DNA of 64,000 nucleotides from Aeromicrobium sp. Root495 (GTDB lineage Bacteria > Actinomycetota > Actinomycetes > Propionibacteriales > Nocardioidaceae), in contig NZ_LMFJ01000001.1 in assembly GCF_001426755.1 (NCBI RefSeq), positions 1,359,846-1,423,845 on the forward strand, given 5' to 3'. A program made the position numbers and the translations under genes. Positions 27,926 through 41,949 of the stretch are shown piece after piece. Every line of letters starts with the position of its first letter. The stretch's first letter is position 1. The notes under the pieces were generated by a model that was not told where the DNA came from, made no database searches, and worked only from the letters and a program-made list of their open reading frames with translations.

Positions 27926-29577
27926 GGCGTCGCTCCTGCCGGCGGGGAGAGCTCCAGGACCGGCGTGCCGTCCCGCTCGACGATGACGGTCTCCGCCTCG
28001 AGGTCGACGACCACGCGGAACGGACCCCGGTCCAGCTCGATGCGGCGTCCGTCGTCGTGCACGCCGAGCGACGCGAAGGACGGGTCCCGGAGCTCGGCGT
28101 GCTCCCGTCGCAGCGCGATGAGCGCTCGGTAGGCCTCGAGCACCTCGCGGTGCCCGGGCTCCTGGACCTCGGCCCACGCCAGCCGCGAGGCCTCGAACGT
28201 GGCGACGTCCATGGGGTCGGGCACGTCGGACTCGCCCCAGCCGTGGCTGCCGAACTCGCGTCGGCGGCCGGTGCGCACCGCGTCGGCCAGCTGCGGGTCG
28301 GGGAACGAGGCGAAGAACGCCCACGGTGTGGAGGCGGCCCACTCCTCCCCCATGAAGAGCATGGGGGTGAACGGCCCCAGCAGCACCAGGGCCGCGCCGC
28401 ACACCTGGCGCCCGGGTGTGATGGTGGCGGTGAGGCGGTCACCGGTGGCGCGGTTGCCCACCTGGTCGTGGTTCTGGAGGTAGGCCAGGAACGCCGAGGC
28501 AGGCAGCTCCTCGGGGTCGACGGGGCGTCCGTGCGACCTGCCCCGGAAGGACGACCAGGTCCCGTCGTGGAAGAACGCACCGCGCATGACCTTGGACAGC
28601 GCGCTCGGGTCGGCGAAGTCGGCGTAGTAGCCGTGGGTCTCGCCCGTGAGCCGCACGTGGAGGGCATGGTGGATGTCGTCGGCCCACTGGGCCGTCATCC
28701 CGAGCCCGTGGCGGTCCCGCGAGGCGACCGTCCGCGGGTCGTTGAGGTCGGACTCGGCCACGAGCGACAGCGGGCGGCCCAGCTCCCGGGCGAGCTCCTC
28801 GGTCTCGGCCGACAACGTCTCGAGCAACGTGAGGGCGCGCGTGTCGACCAGCGCGTGCACGGCGTCGAGGCGCAGGGCGTCGACGTGGAAGTGGCGGAAC
28901 CACCCGAGGGCGTTGTCGAGGATCAGGCTGCGGACCTCGTCGGAGCCGGACTCGTCGAGGTTGAGGCCGGGCCCCCAGTCGTTCTCCTTGGCGAAGTACG
29001 GGCCGAACCGGTCGAGGTAGGCGCCCGACGGGCCGAGGTGGTTGTAGACGACGTCGAGCACGACGCCCAGTCCACGGGCGTGGCAGGCGTCGACGAACCG
29101 CTTGAAGCCGTCGGGGCCGCCGTAGGGCTCGTGGACCGCGCCCCACAGCACGCCGTCGTACCCCCAGCCGTGTGGTCCGTCGAACGCATTGACGGGCAGC
29201 ACCTCCACGAGGTCGATGCCGAGGCCCACGAGGTGGTCGAGCCTCTCCACGGCGCTGTCGAAGGTCCCCCCAGGCGTGAAGGTGCCGACGTGCAGCTCGT
29301 AGAGGACGGACCCCTCGAGGGCTCGGCCCTCCCACTCCTGGTCGGTCCAGGCGAAGGCGTCGTGGTGGTAGACCTGCGATGCCTCGTGCACGCCGTCGGG
29401 CTGACGCAGCGAGCGTGGGTCGGGAAGCGGGGTGTCGTCGTCGCCGAGGAGGAACGCGTAGCGCTCCCCCGGGACGTCGCACGACCACCAGCCGCCGTGG
29501 CCGGGCACCATCTCGTGGTCGGTGCCGTCGACCCGGACGCGCACGCGCTGCTTCCCCGGGACCCAGACGTCGAACAT
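27922..29577 (-). CDS. treZ: Malto-oligosyltrehalose trehalohydrolase TreZ
   Basis: TreZ hydrolyses the linkage next to the terminal trehalose unit made by TreY and releases free trehalose. It is a 551-residue GH13 protein with an N-terminal CBM48-like domain (VWVPGKQRVRVRVDG), barrel motifs LDVVYNHLGP, nucleophile Asp in LRLDAVHAL, acid Glu in LVAESDLNDP and the QNHDQVGN segment. The ATG is 2 nt after the treY stop, and its own stop overlaps the tail-anchored gene. Confidence 0.95.
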   Translation of the reverse strand: MFDVWVPGKQRVRVRVDGTDHEMVPGHGGWWSCDVPGERYAFLLGDDDTPLPDPRSLRQPDGVHEASQVYHHDAFAWTDQEWEGRALEGSVLYELHVGTFTPGGTFDSAVERLDHLVGLGIDLVEVLPVNAFDGPHGWGYDGVLWGAVHEPYGGPDGFKRFVDACHARGLGVVLDVVYNHLGPSGAYLDRFGPYFAKENDWGPGLNLDESGSDEVRSLILDNALGWFRHFHVDALRLDAVHALVDTRALTLLETLSAETEELARELGRPLSLVAESDLNDPRTVASRDRHGLGMTAQWADDIHHALHVRLTGETHGYYADFADPSALSKVMRGAFFHDGTWSSFRGRSHGRPVDPEELPASAFLAYLQNHDQVGNRATGDRLTATITPGRQVCGAALVLLGPFTPMLFMGEEWAASTPWAFFASFPDPQLADAVRTGRRREFGSHGWGESDVPDPMDVATFEASRLAWAEVQEPGHREVLEAYRALIALRREHAELRDPSFASLGVHDDGRRIELDRGPFRVVVDLEAETVIVERDGTPVLELSPPAGATP

Positions 29578-29579
29578 GC

Positions 29580-31861
29580 TCACTCCTCGTCGCGGCCGTC
29601 GCGCACCAGCAGGGCCACGGGATAGGTGGAGAGGACATCGGCCACCGGCACCGTTCCGCTTTCGTGCACCGCGCCGGTCAGGATGTCGCGCCAGGCGCCG
29701 TCGTCGAGCTGGACCGTGGTGTCCCGCCAGCCGCCGCCGACCTCGAGCCCGGCCGGCAGACGCGTGGTGAGCACGGCCAGGTCGCTGCTGCGGGTGAAGG
29801 CGAGCAGGTGCTCCGCGGCAGGGCCCGCTGCCCGCAGGGGTGCGTAGCCCCGGAACAGCTCGGGCCGCTCGCGCCGCAACGTCAACGTCCGGTTGACGAG
29901 CAGCAGCTTGGCGGCTCCGGTGGCGTCGACCTCGGGGACGAGCCCGCCCTCGATGCGCGCCAGCAGTGCGGTGCGCTCCGCGTAGTCGACGGCGCGCCGG
30001 TTGTCGGGGTCGACGAGCGAGAAGTCCCACAGCTCGGTGCCCTGGTAGACGTCGGGGACGCCCGGCATGGCCAGCTGGACGAGCTTCTGGGTGAGCGACG
30101 TGGCCCAGCCCCATCCGGTGATGCGTTCGACGAAGGCGTCGACCTCGGGGCCGACGCTCTCCCGCACCCGCGCGGGCCACGCGCGGATCTCGGTCTCGAA
30201 CGACTCGTCGGGCTCGGTCCAGGACGTGCGTGTCTTGCCCTCCTTGGCCGCCTTGAGCAGGTACTCGACGAGCCGGTCGTCGCTGAGAGGAGCGGCCGCC
30301 ACCAGCGTCTGCCAGGCCAGCAGGTCGAGCGACGGGTCGCTCAGTCCGCAGCGCTCGGACCAGGAGCGGACGGACGACGCGAAGTCCTCGGCCACCTCGG
30401 CCAGGACCACCATCCGGGCGCGCGTGTCCTCGGAGCGCTTGGTGTCGTGGGTGGTGAGGGTGGTCATGGCCTCGGGCGAGGTCTCCTCGCGCAGCATCGC
30501 CGAGGAGTGGAAGGCGTCGAGGTCGATCCCGAACCGCTCGGGCGAGCCACCCACCTCGTTGAGGGCCGCGAACCGCGTGAAGCGGTAGAAGGTGGTGTCC
30601 TCCGTGCCCTTGGCCACGACCATGCCCGAGGTCTGCTGGATGCGGACGGCAAGCTCGTCGTGGGGGTGCTCGACGACTTGGGCGCTGAGCGCGTCGAGCG
30701 CGGCGGCGAGCCGAGGACGTCGCTCGCGGGCCTTCTCGACGGCGGCGTCCCAGTCGTCGCGGCCCTCGGGCAGGTACGAGCGGTAGACCTCGAACGCGAT
30801 CATCACCTCGGCGACCGCGGCTCGCGCCTCCTCCGGGTCGACGTCCTGGACGAGGGCGGCGATCCGGCGGACCTCCGCCACCAGGATCGAGTCCGTGACG
30901 TGGCGGCGGGTGGCCTCGTCGACCTCGGCGAGGTGGACGGACTGGCCCAGGTCGGCCGCGAGCCGGGTGAGCAGCTCGTCGGCCGCGGGGTCCACGAGCA
31001 CGGCCAGGACGTCGTTGAGTGCGTCGTATCCCGTGGTGCCGTCGACCGGCCAGGACGACGGGAGCTGCTCGCCGGGGTGGAGGATCTTCTCGACCACGAT
31101 CCAGGTGCCGGGGGCCCGCTGGGACAGCCGCTCCATGTACGCCGTGGGGTCGGCGAGCCCGTCGGGGTGGTCGATGCGCAGGCCGGTGACGTCGCCCTCG
31201 GCCACCCAGCGCAGGACCTCGCCGTGCGTGTGCTCGAAGACGTCGAGCAGCTCCGTGGCGACGGCGGCCAGGGTCGTGATGTCGAAGAATCGTCGGTAGC
31301 TCAGCTCGGCGTTGCCGCGGTGCCAGTCGACCAGCTCGTAGTGCTGACGCTCGTGGACCTCCTGCGGTGTCCCGTGCCCGGTCCCGTCGGTGATGGGGAA
31401 CCGGTGGTCGAAGTAGACCAGCTCGTCGCCGTCGACGGAGAGGGCCTCCACGTCGTCGGCCGACCCCAGGACGGGAACCAGGACCCGTCCTCGGGACCAG
31501 TCGATGTCGAACCAGTGCGCGAAGGGCGACGCCTTGCCGATCCGCAGGACGTCCCACCAGAACGGGTTGGCCCGGGGGACCTCGACGGACATGTGGTTGG
31601 GCACGATGTCGACCACGAGACCGAGCCCGGACTCCCGGAGTCGTCGGCTGAGCCGGACCCGACCCGCCTCACCGCCGAGCGCCGGTCGGGCGATACGTGG
31701 GTCGGTGACGTCGTAGCCGTGGGTGGAGCCGGGCGTGGCGTCGAGGACGGGCGAGACGTAGGCCGCTCCCGCCCCGAGCGCCTCCAGGTACGGGACGACG
31801 GCGCTCGCGTCGTCGAACCCGAACTCGGGCCGGAGCTGGAGGCGGTAGGTGGAGGAGGGGG

Positions 31862-31865
<4 letters not shown>
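29580..31865 (-). CDS. treY: Malto-oligosyltrehalose synthase TreY
   Basis: TreY isomerises the reducing-end alpha-1,4 bond of maltodextrins to alpha-1,1, making maltooligosyl-trehalose. It has 761 residues and GH13 features: STYRLQLRPEFGFDDA at the N-terminus, DIVPNHMSV, nucleophile Asp in LRIDHPDGLADP, acid Glu in IVVEKILHPGEQLP and TLTTHDTKRSED. The last motifs are typical of TreY rather than ordinary amylases. Its ATG overlaps the glgX stop by 4 nt, and treZ follows after 2 nt. Confidence 0.96.
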
Positions 31866-33976
<2,111 letters not shown>

Positions 33977-34061
33977 AGGTGCTCCAGGTGCTCGTGGGTG
34001 GGACTCCAGCCAATACCCCACCGGGGACACCTGCAATCGCTCGCTGTGTGAGGAAGGTCCC

Positions 34062-36008
34062 TCAGGGCCTCTCGCGCTGCAACGGCGCGATCGCGCGAGC
34101 CACCTGCTCGTCGGCGAAGAACTCCTCGAGGCTCAGCGGGAGTGGGATGCGCCAGTTGGGGTACTCGTCGACGGTTCCCGGCAGGTTGGGCTGGCGACGC
34201 TCCCCCACCACGTCGGACGGGGCACTCAGCACGAGCCTCGAGGCGGCCCGCGCGATCACCGCGTGGAAGGCCGCCACGGGATCGCTCCGGTCGAGCCCGA
34301 GGTCCTCGACGAGGCGCAGGAGGGCGTCGCGGTCGGCGTGCGCCTGCTCGAGCGCCTCCTGCTCGGAGCCGTCGATGAGGTCGAGGGAGGCCCGCAGGCG
34401 GACGTGCTCGGCGTCGAGCCAGCCCGTGGCGGTGGGCAGGTCGTGCGTCGTGACGCTGGCCATGGTCTCGGGCTCCCACTCCTCGGGCGGGATGAACGGC
34501 TGCCCTGGGGTGTCCCAGTCGCGCTCGAACCACAGCACCGACGAGCTCAGCAGCCCGCGCTCACGCATGGTGCGCGTGACGACCGGCTCGACGGTCCCGA
34601 GGTCCTCGCCCACCACGATGGCGCCGGACCGCTCGGCCTCGATCATGAGGACGGCGAGCATCGCGTCGGGGTCGTAGTGCACGTACGTGCCCCGGCGCGC
34701 CGGCTCTCCCGGCGGGATCCACCACAGTCGCCACAGGCCTGCGACGTGATCCACCCGGATCCCGTCGGCGTGCTCCAGGACCGCGCGCACCACCCGGCGG
34801 AACGGGTCGTAGCCCGCCTCGGCCAGCTCGCGGGGTCGCCACGGCGGCAGGCCCCAGTCCTGGCCCAGCTCGTTGAAGGCGTCAGCCGGGCAGCCGACCC
34901 GGACGACCGGTGCGAAGGTGTCGCGCTCGGCCCAGGTGTCGGGACCACCGGCGCTCACGCCCACCGGAAGGTCGTGGACGATTCCTACGGCCATGCCGGC
35001 GTCGCGTGCGGCCTCACGGGCGGCGTCGAGCTGCTGGCGGCACAGGAGCTGGAGCCAGGCGTGGAAGCCCACCCGCTCGGCCAGGTCGACCCGGACCTGC
35101 CGCACCGCCTCGTCCTTCGGGTCCTGGAGGGAGGCCGGCCAGTCCCGCCAGTCACCGCCGTGGCGCTCGGCGAGGGCGCAGAAGGTGGCGACGTCGAGGG
35201 TCTCGTCGTCGTGCTCCACGCGCTCCTCGTCCGGGCGGAGGGGGTGGAGGAGCTCCAGCGCTGCGCTCTTGGCGTCCCACACGGCGTCGTGCTCGATGAG
35301 CTCGGTGTCGTTGCGGGGCGCGAGCTCCAGCACCCGCGCCTGCGTGGCCGCGTCGGCACCGCGGAACGCGGCCGTCGAGGTGACCGAGAGGTAGAGCGGG
35401 TTGACCCAGCTGCGGGTGGCCGGTGAGTAGGGCGAGCGCTGGATCGGGTGGGTGGGCGCCACGAGGTCGAGCGGGTTGACCAGCACCACGCCGGCGCCCT
35501 GCTCCTCGCCGGACCGGCGGACGAAGGTGGCCAGGTCGGCGAGGTCGCCCATCCCCCACGAGCTCTCGGATCGCAGCGCGTAGAGCTGCAGCATCCAGCC
35601 CCACGTCCGAGGGACCTCCGCGAGCCGGGGTGGCGCGACCAAGAGGAAGCACTGCGTCTCGCCGGCGGTGAGCCGGTGGTAGCCGACGGGGAGGTCGGCG
35701 GGCAGCTCACGCGTCGGCTGGAGCCGGGTCCCGTCCTCGAGCTCGACCGACGCCGCGACGGGCAGGGCCATCGCCGATCCCTGCCACACGACGACCGTGG
35801 GAGGAAGCGTGCGGGCCGACTCCTGCCGCCGGACCTCCTCGAGCGCGGACGCCACGCTCTGGGGGCTCGACGCGTCGACGCCGAGGGTGTCGAGCACGGC
35901 CCGCACGACCTCGGGCTCGACGGTCACGACGGTGCGGTCGGAGCCCTCGTAGTCGATGCCGACGCCGTGGGCCGCTGCCAGGGCGGCCAGGTCCTGGGGG
36001 AAGCTCAT
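34062..36008 (-). CDS. malQ: 4-alpha-glucanotransferase MalQ
   Basis: This GH77 disproportionating enzyme transfers maltodextrin segments between chains. It has 648 residues with an N-terminal actinobacterial-type extension (about 1-140), WGMGDLADL (about 178), nucleophile Asp in GIRVDHVAGL, acid Glu in VVGEDLGTVEP and TTHDLPTATGWL. It supplies chains for GlgX and TreY, which follow downstream. Its ATG overlaps the stop of the membrane protein gene upstream. Confidence 0.95.
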   Translation of the reverse strand: MSFPQDLAALAAAHGVGIDYEGSDRTVVTVEPEVVRAVLDTLGVDASSPQSVASALEEVRRQESARTLPPTVVVWQGSAMALPVAASVELEDGTRLQPTRELPADLPVGYHRLTAGETQCFLLVAPPRLAEVPRTWGWMLQLYALRSESSWGMGDLADLATFVRRSGEEQGAGVVLVNPLDLVAPTHPIQRSPYSPATRSWVNPLYLSVTSTAAFRGADAATQARVLELAPRNDTELIEHDAVWDAKSAALELLHPLRPDEERVEHDDETLDVATFCALAERHGGDWRDWPASLQDPKDEAVRQVRVDLAERVGFHAWLQLLCRQQLDAAREAARDAGMAVGIVHDLPVGVSAGGPDTWAERDTFAPVVRVGCPADAFNELGQDWGLPPWRPRELAEAGYDPFRRVVRAVLEHADGIRVDHVAGLWRLWWIPPGEPARRGTYVHYDPDAMLAVLMIEAERSGAIVVGEDLGTVEPVVTRTMRERGLLSSSVLWFERDWDTPGQPFIPPEEWEPETMASVTTHDLPTATGWLDAEHVRLRASLDLIDGSEQEALEQAHADRDALLRLVEDLGLDRSDPVAAFHAVIARAASRLVLSAPSDVVGERRQPNLPGTVDEYPNWRIPLPLSLEEFFADEQVARAIAPLQRERP

Positions 36009-36589
36009 GCCTCCAGCATGCTGGACGTCTCCCCGCGGCGCGACGTGACGATCATCCACGCCCAGCCCGCCGCGACAGCTGCCATCGAGAGCACGCCGCC
36101 GGGCCAGTAGACGTGCTCCTGCATGAACCCGAACGCGCCGCCGAGCGCCAGGAGCGCACCGGGGAACGCGCGGACGCCGCTGACCCGGAGCATGCAGCCC
36201 GCGGCGGCGGCGGTGGCACCGACGAAGGCGATCGAGCCGACCTGGCCGAGGTCGCTCGCCCAGCCGAACACCGTGCCCAGGCCCCCCTCGCGGTCGTTCT
36301 TGAGCGCGCCTGCCGCGATCCCGGCCAGGATGTCGAGCGCGGAGTAGAAGCAGGCGTACACGTAGCCGAGGACGAGCGTGATCCGTCCGTAGATCGCGTC
36401 CACCGACCGTGCGACGAGCCATGGCCCGACCGCCAGCAGCGGGAACAGCGGCAGCAGGATCACGTGCAGGTGCGTCCAGTACCCGGACGCCTCCTGTGTG
36501 AGGTGGGCCGGGTGGGTGGTGCCGACGAGCCCGATGACGAGAGGAGGCGCGAGCAGGGCCAGGACGGTCTTGCCACGCAGCTCGGTCAT
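36005..36589 (-). CDS. Membrane protein of unknown function
   Basis: This is a 194-residue membrane protein with five or six hydrophobic segments (about 8-24, 43-62, 70-92, 113-133, 141-158, 163-180). I do not recognise a family. A short charged loop (AGALKNDREGG) and several His and Trp residues in HLHVILLPLFP and EHVYWPGG stand out. The stop overlaps the malQ start by 4 nt, so it is cotranscribed and coupled with malQ, although its link to glucan metabolism is unclear. The ATG is 6 nt after TAGGGT. Confidence 0.75.
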   Translation of the reverse strand: MTELRGKTVLALLAPPLVIGLVGTTHPAHLTQEASGYWTHLHVILLPLFPLLAVGPWLVARSVDAIYGRITLVLGYVYACFYSALDILAGIAAGALKNDREGGLGTVFGWASDLGQVGSIAFVGATAAAAGCMLRVSGVRAFPGALLALGGAFGFMQEHVYWPGGVLSMAAVAAGWAWMIVTSRRGETSSMLEA

Positions 36590-36595
36590 GACACG

Positions 36596-36601
36596 ACCCT
36601 A
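36596..36601 (-). promoter_or_regulatory. Leaderless -10 element of the membrane protein-malQ operon
   Basis: TAGGGT on the minus strand ends 6 nt before the ATG at 36589. Confidence 0.5.
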
Positions 36602-36683
36602 GGTGCAGCAGGCGCGAACGGCCGGGTGGTCCGAGCACGGCGCTCGACTTGAACGACTCCGGGAAGTGCCTGTCGTCGGTCTC

Positions 36684-37098
36684 ATGAGCACGGCGGAGAC
36701 GCAGCTGAGGGAGGCCTCGTTGAGGGTCACCCGGCCTCGGCTCGCCGTGCTCGAGGCGGTGGAAGGACATCCACACGCCGACACCGAGGCCGTCATCGGG
36801 ATCGTCAGGACTGCACTTCCGCACGTGTCGCACCAGGCGGTCTACGACGGTCTGCGTGCGCTCACGGAGGCAGGACTGCTCCGTCGCATCCAGCCGGCCG
36901 GCGCCACGGCGCTACGAGACCCGGACGGGCGACAACCACCACCACGTGGTGTGCCGGTCCTGCCAGGCCATCGCCGACGTGGACTGCGCCGTCGGGCCGT
37001 CGCCGTGCCTCACGCCGTCGGACGACCACGGCTTCGTCGTCGACGAGGCGGAGGTCGTCTTCTGGGGTACCTGCGCAGCATGCGCGACCCAGACCTGA
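36684..37098 (+). pseudogene. furA: furA, frameshifted Fur-family peroxide/iron repressor
   Basis: FurA-type repressors sit upstream of katG and control it. The first frame (ATG at 36684) encodes the winged-helix domain through [11 protein letters not shown]. The conserved continuation, [18 protein letters not shown] with the metal-binding histidines and cysteines, is in the next frame from about 36913 to the TGA at 37098. The break is at about 36909-36912 in a GCG run and looks like loss of 2 nt (or gain of 1). Without correction, the first frame runs on into katG to 37508. It is either a genuine mutation that would remove the metal-sensing half or a sequencing error. Confidence 0.85.
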
Positions 37099-37167
37099 CC
37101 CGGTCCCACGTCGTCCCGTCAGCACCACACTCCCCAGCCAGACCGTCACCACACCGGAAGGAACTCC

Positions 37168-39441
<2,274 letters not shown>

Positions 39442-39457
39442 CCGCCGCCCGCGTGCT

Positions 39458-39487
39458 GCGGACCGGGACCCTCAGGGCCCGGTCCGC
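39458..39487. terminator. Terminator between katG and the lipoprotein gene
   Basis: A perfect 10-bp stem (GCGGACCGGG at 39458-39467, complement at 39478-39487) extends inward by three further pairs. It lies between convergent genes and can end both transcripts. Confidence 0.75.
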
Positions 39488-39489
39488 GG

Positions 39490-40119
39490 CTACGTCAGGC
39501 AGCTCTTCTGCAGCTTCTGGTTGTCGGCGAGCTCGGTCACGATCCAGCGCCCGTCGATCTTCTGCAGGCGCATCGTGGCGAGGTAGAAGGGCGTGATGTC
39601 CTCGGCTTTCCGGCCCTGCGCGTCGACCTCGAAGGTGAAGTTCTCGGTGCAGAAGACGAGCGCCGCCTTGTCTCCGTCGATCGAGATCTTCTGGACGTGG
39701 TCGCGCGTCCACCCCTTGACCTTGTGGGCCTTGCCCCGGAGGTCCTGGAGATAGCCCATGACGCGCGTGAGGGCCTGACCCCGAGCGATCTTGAGACCGG
39801 GGTCCAGCTGGAGCGTGTCGTAGGTGCGGACGACGGCGGCCCAGTAGTCGGTCAGCGACTGCACGGTCGCCTTCTCCTCGGGCGTCCTCGCCACGCTGCT
39901 CGCGGTCTGGGAGACGGCGATCTTGGAGGCCGCCGCAACATCCGTGGGGAAGGCCTGGGGCGTCGGTGTGGGCGTGGCGCTCGGCGTGGCCTTCGTGGCG
40001 GAGGCGCTCGCCGAGGCGGAGGTCGTGGCCTTCGCGCTCGGCTCGTCGTCCCCGCCGGAGCACGCGCTCAGGACGAGGACCGGGAGCAGCACCAGGACGG
40101 GCAGCAGACGGTGGTTCAC
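39490..40119 (-). CDS. Putative lipoprotein, paralogue A
   Basis: This is a 209-residue secreted lipoprotein. The signal peptide ends in the lipobox LSAC with Cys20. A Ser/Thr/Ala/Pro-rich linker (about 21-55) precedes a globular domain with two Cys residues that may form a disulfide (VFCTENF and KSCLT). The C-terminal half resembles small SnoaL/NTF2-like folds in strand pattern (RLQKIDGRWIVTEL), but the family is uncertain and the function unknown. The GTG start has GAGGAG 5 nt upstream. It is paralogous along its length to the gene at 40228-40845. Confidence 0.85.
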   Translation of the reverse strand: MNHRLLPVLVLLPVLVLSACSGGDDEPSAKATTSASASASATKATPSATPTPTPQAFPTDVAAASKIAVSQTASSVARTPEEKATVQSLTDYWAAVVRTYDTLQLDPGLKIARGQALTRVMGYLQDLRGKAHKVKGWTRDHVQKISIDGDKAALVFCTENFTFEVDAQGRKAEDITPFYLATMRLQKIDGRWIVTELADNQKLQKSCLT

Positions 40120-40164
40120 GGGAGCTCCTCAGGACGGTGACGGCTCGACTGGCCTCAACCTAGG
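40120..40164 (-). promoter_or_regulatory. Duplicated promoter/leader of lipoprotein A
   Basis: This 45-bp segment is identical at 44 positions to 40846-40890 ahead of paralogue B. It contains a -10-like TAGGTT (40157-40162) and a GAGGAG ribosome site (40125-40130). Similarity stops abruptly upstream. Confidence 0.6.
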
Positions 40165-40227
40165 TGCTTCGCGGTCGGAACACGAAACGACGGCGAACAG
40201 GATCTGCGTGGGGTCGGCCCAGGAGCC

Positions 40228-40845
40228 TCAGGTCAGGCATCTCTTCATGCTCTGCTGGTTGACGAGCTCGATCATGATCCAGCGGCCGTCGATCTTCCGC
40301 ATCGTGACCGTGGCCCGGTAGAACGGGATGATCGGCTCCGCCTGCTTGCCCTGCTGGTCGACCTCGAAGCTCAGGTTCTCGCTGCAGACCTTCAGGGTCG
40401 CGTCGTCGCCGCTCACGTCCACGTCCTCCACGTGCTGCTTGGTCCAGCCCTTGACCTTGAGACCGCGCGTCTTGAGGCTCTGGAGGTAGTCGAGGACGCC
40501 GGTGACCGGCTTGCCCCGGGCCACGTCGAGCCCGGGGTCGGCCTCGAGCGTGCTGTAGGTACGGACGACCGCCTTCCAGTAGTCGCCCAAGGAGCGGACC
40601 GCCGCCTTCTCCTCGCTCGTCCGTGCCGTGCTGCTGACGACCGCCGACGAGGCGATCTTGGCCGCCTCCGGCACCGTCGTGGGGAACGCGTCCGACGTCG
40701 GCGAGGCGCTCGGCGTGGCCTGGGTGGCGGAAGGACTGGGCAACGAGGAGGTCTTGGTCGGTGAGGCCGTCTCGTCTCCACCCGAGCAGGCGGTGGTGGC
40801 CACGAGTGGGAGCAGGAGCAGGACGCTGATCAGACGGCTGTGCAT
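40228..40845 (-). CDS. Putative lipoprotein, paralogue B
   Basis: This is a 205-residue secreted lipoprotein with the lipobox TTAC (Cys20), a Ser/Pro/Thr linker (about 22-52) and a globular domain matching paralogue A in segments such as TYSTLEADPGLDVARG, LKVKGWT and KIDGRWIMIEL. Both C-terminal cysteines (VCSEN, KRCLT) are kept. The tandem arrangement and nearly identical leader show a local duplication followed by divergence of the proteins. The function is unknown; the ATG has GAGGAG 5 nt upstream. Confidence 0.85.
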   Translation of the reverse strand: MHSRLISVLLLLPLVATTACSGGDETASPTKTSSLPSPSATQATPSASPTSDAFPTTVPEAAKIASSAVVSSTARTSEEKAAVRSLGDYWKAVVRTYSTLEADPGLDVARGKPVTGVLDYLQSLKTRGLKVKGWTKQHVEDVDVSGDDATLKVCSENLSFEVDQQGKQAEPIIPFYRATVTMRKIDGRWIMIELVNQQSMKRCLT

Positions 40846-40890
40846 GGGAGCTCCTCAGGACGGTGACGGCTCGACTGGCATCAACCTAGG
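40846..40890 (-). promoter_or_regulatory. Duplicated promoter/leader of lipoprotein B
   Basis: This is the second copy of the 45-bp leader, with -10-like TAGGTT at 40883-40888 and GAGGAG before the ATG. Confidence 0.6.
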
Positions 40891-40953
40891 GCGTTCCCCG
40901 ACGATCCGCAGCCGAGCGCGCGGCCCGGGGCCGGCCGGAGGACCAGCGCCCCT

Positions 40954-41664
40954 TCACACGAGCAGCGCGATGCCGATGAAGTGTGCCGTGAAGGCCAGGA
41001 TCGTGAGGGTGTGGAACACCTCATGGAATCCGAAGTAGGTCGGCGAGGGGTCGGGGCGCCGGATGCCGTAGACGACCGCGCCGACCGAGTAGAGCAGTCC
41101 GCCGGCGGCCAGGAGCACCAGGGCCGCGGTCTGGCCGGAGTCGAGGAAGTCGCCCACGAAGAGGATGGGCGCCCAGCCCAGCGCCAGGTAGAGCGGCACG
41201 TAGAGCCACCGCGGCGCGTCCAGCCAGAACACCTTGAAGAGCACGCCGAGCAGGGCGCCGCTCCACACCGTGATGATGAGGATGACGGCGTGCTGGCGCG
41301 TCAGGAGCAGCAGCGCGAACGGCGTGCAGGAGCCCGCGATGAGGATGAAGATGTTGGCGTGGTCGAGCCGTTTGAGGATGGTGCGACGGCGCTGGGTCCA
41401 GGTCCCGGTGTGGTAGATCGCGCTGGTCGTGAAAAGCGCCAGGGCGCTGACCATGAAGATCGCGATGCCGAACCGGATCCAGGCGCTGTCGACGACGGTC
41501 AGCAGGACGAGGAAGGCGATGAAGGCCAGGGGCGCCGTGGCGGCATGGAGCCAGCCCCGCAGGTGCGGCTTGACCTCGTCGAGGGTGTCGGCGACGCGGT
41601 CCTGCACGGCCCCGACCGCGCGAGCGGCAGTGCCTTGGGAGGAGCTGGCGCGAGGTCGGTTCAC
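40954..41664 (-). CDS. Hemolysin III / PAQR-like membrane protein
   Basis: This 236-residue membrane protein has seven hydrophobic segments and the YqfA/hemolysin III family pattern. An early conserved region is LTTVVDSAWIR. The metal-binding-type histidines and serine lie in TTSAIYHTGTW (about residue 85) and FHEVFHTLTILAFTAHFIG near the C-terminus. These proteins are thought to be membrane hydrolases or receptors related to adiponectin receptors; true haemolysis is unlikely. The GTG at 41664 places the N-terminus before a basic 50-residue cytosolic segment; AGGA lies about 7 nt upstream. Confidence 0.83.
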   Translation of the reverse strand: MNRPRASSSQGTAARAVGAVQDRVADTLDEVKPHLRGWLHAATAPLAFIAFLVLLTVVDSAWIRFGIAIFMVSALALFTTSAIYHTGTWTQRRRTILKRLDHANIFILIAGSCTPFALLLLTRQHAVILIITVWSGALLGVLFKVFWLDAPRWLYVPLYLALGWAPILFVGDFLDSGQTAALVLLAAGGLLYSVGAVVYGIRRPDPSPTYFGFHEVFHTLTILAFTAHFIGIALLV

Positions 41665-41777
41665 GGTGTGTCCTGTCGTGGAGAGCGTCCCGGGAGTGGT
41701 TCCTCGTGCGATGCGGCCCAGAAAATGAGCAATCCCCCTGTCCTCACCGGCGAGAGTGATTCCAGAGGGATTGACCG

Positions 41778-41863
41778 TGTCCGAGGGGGGACTTGAACCC
41801 CCATGCCCCTTACAGGGCACTAGCACCTCAAGCTAGCGCGTCTACCTATTCCGCCACCCGGAC
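41778..41863 (-). tRNA. tRNA-Leu(GAG)
   Basis: An 86-nt cloverleaf reads on the minus strand. The acceptor stem pairs GTCCGGG with CTCGGAC, with discriminator A. The anticodon stem CTAGC/GCTAG encloses the loop TTGAGGT with anticodon GAG, and a long class II variable arm (TGCCCTGTAAGGGGCA) and GGGGGTTCAAGTCCCCC T-arm follow. CCA is not encoded. Confidence 0.96.
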
Positions 41864-41949
41864 AGTGCCCCTCATCGGGGCGCGTGGTGCAGTTGAGAAC
41901 TCTAGCAAAGGCTCCGGGTTGCTCCGCACCGGGCCCTCGCCGCACCATG

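Noticed and set aside
41778-41863. Integration site of a mobile element at tRNA-Leu
   Set aside because: No integrase, no direct repeat of the tRNA 3' end, and uniform gene content on both sides.
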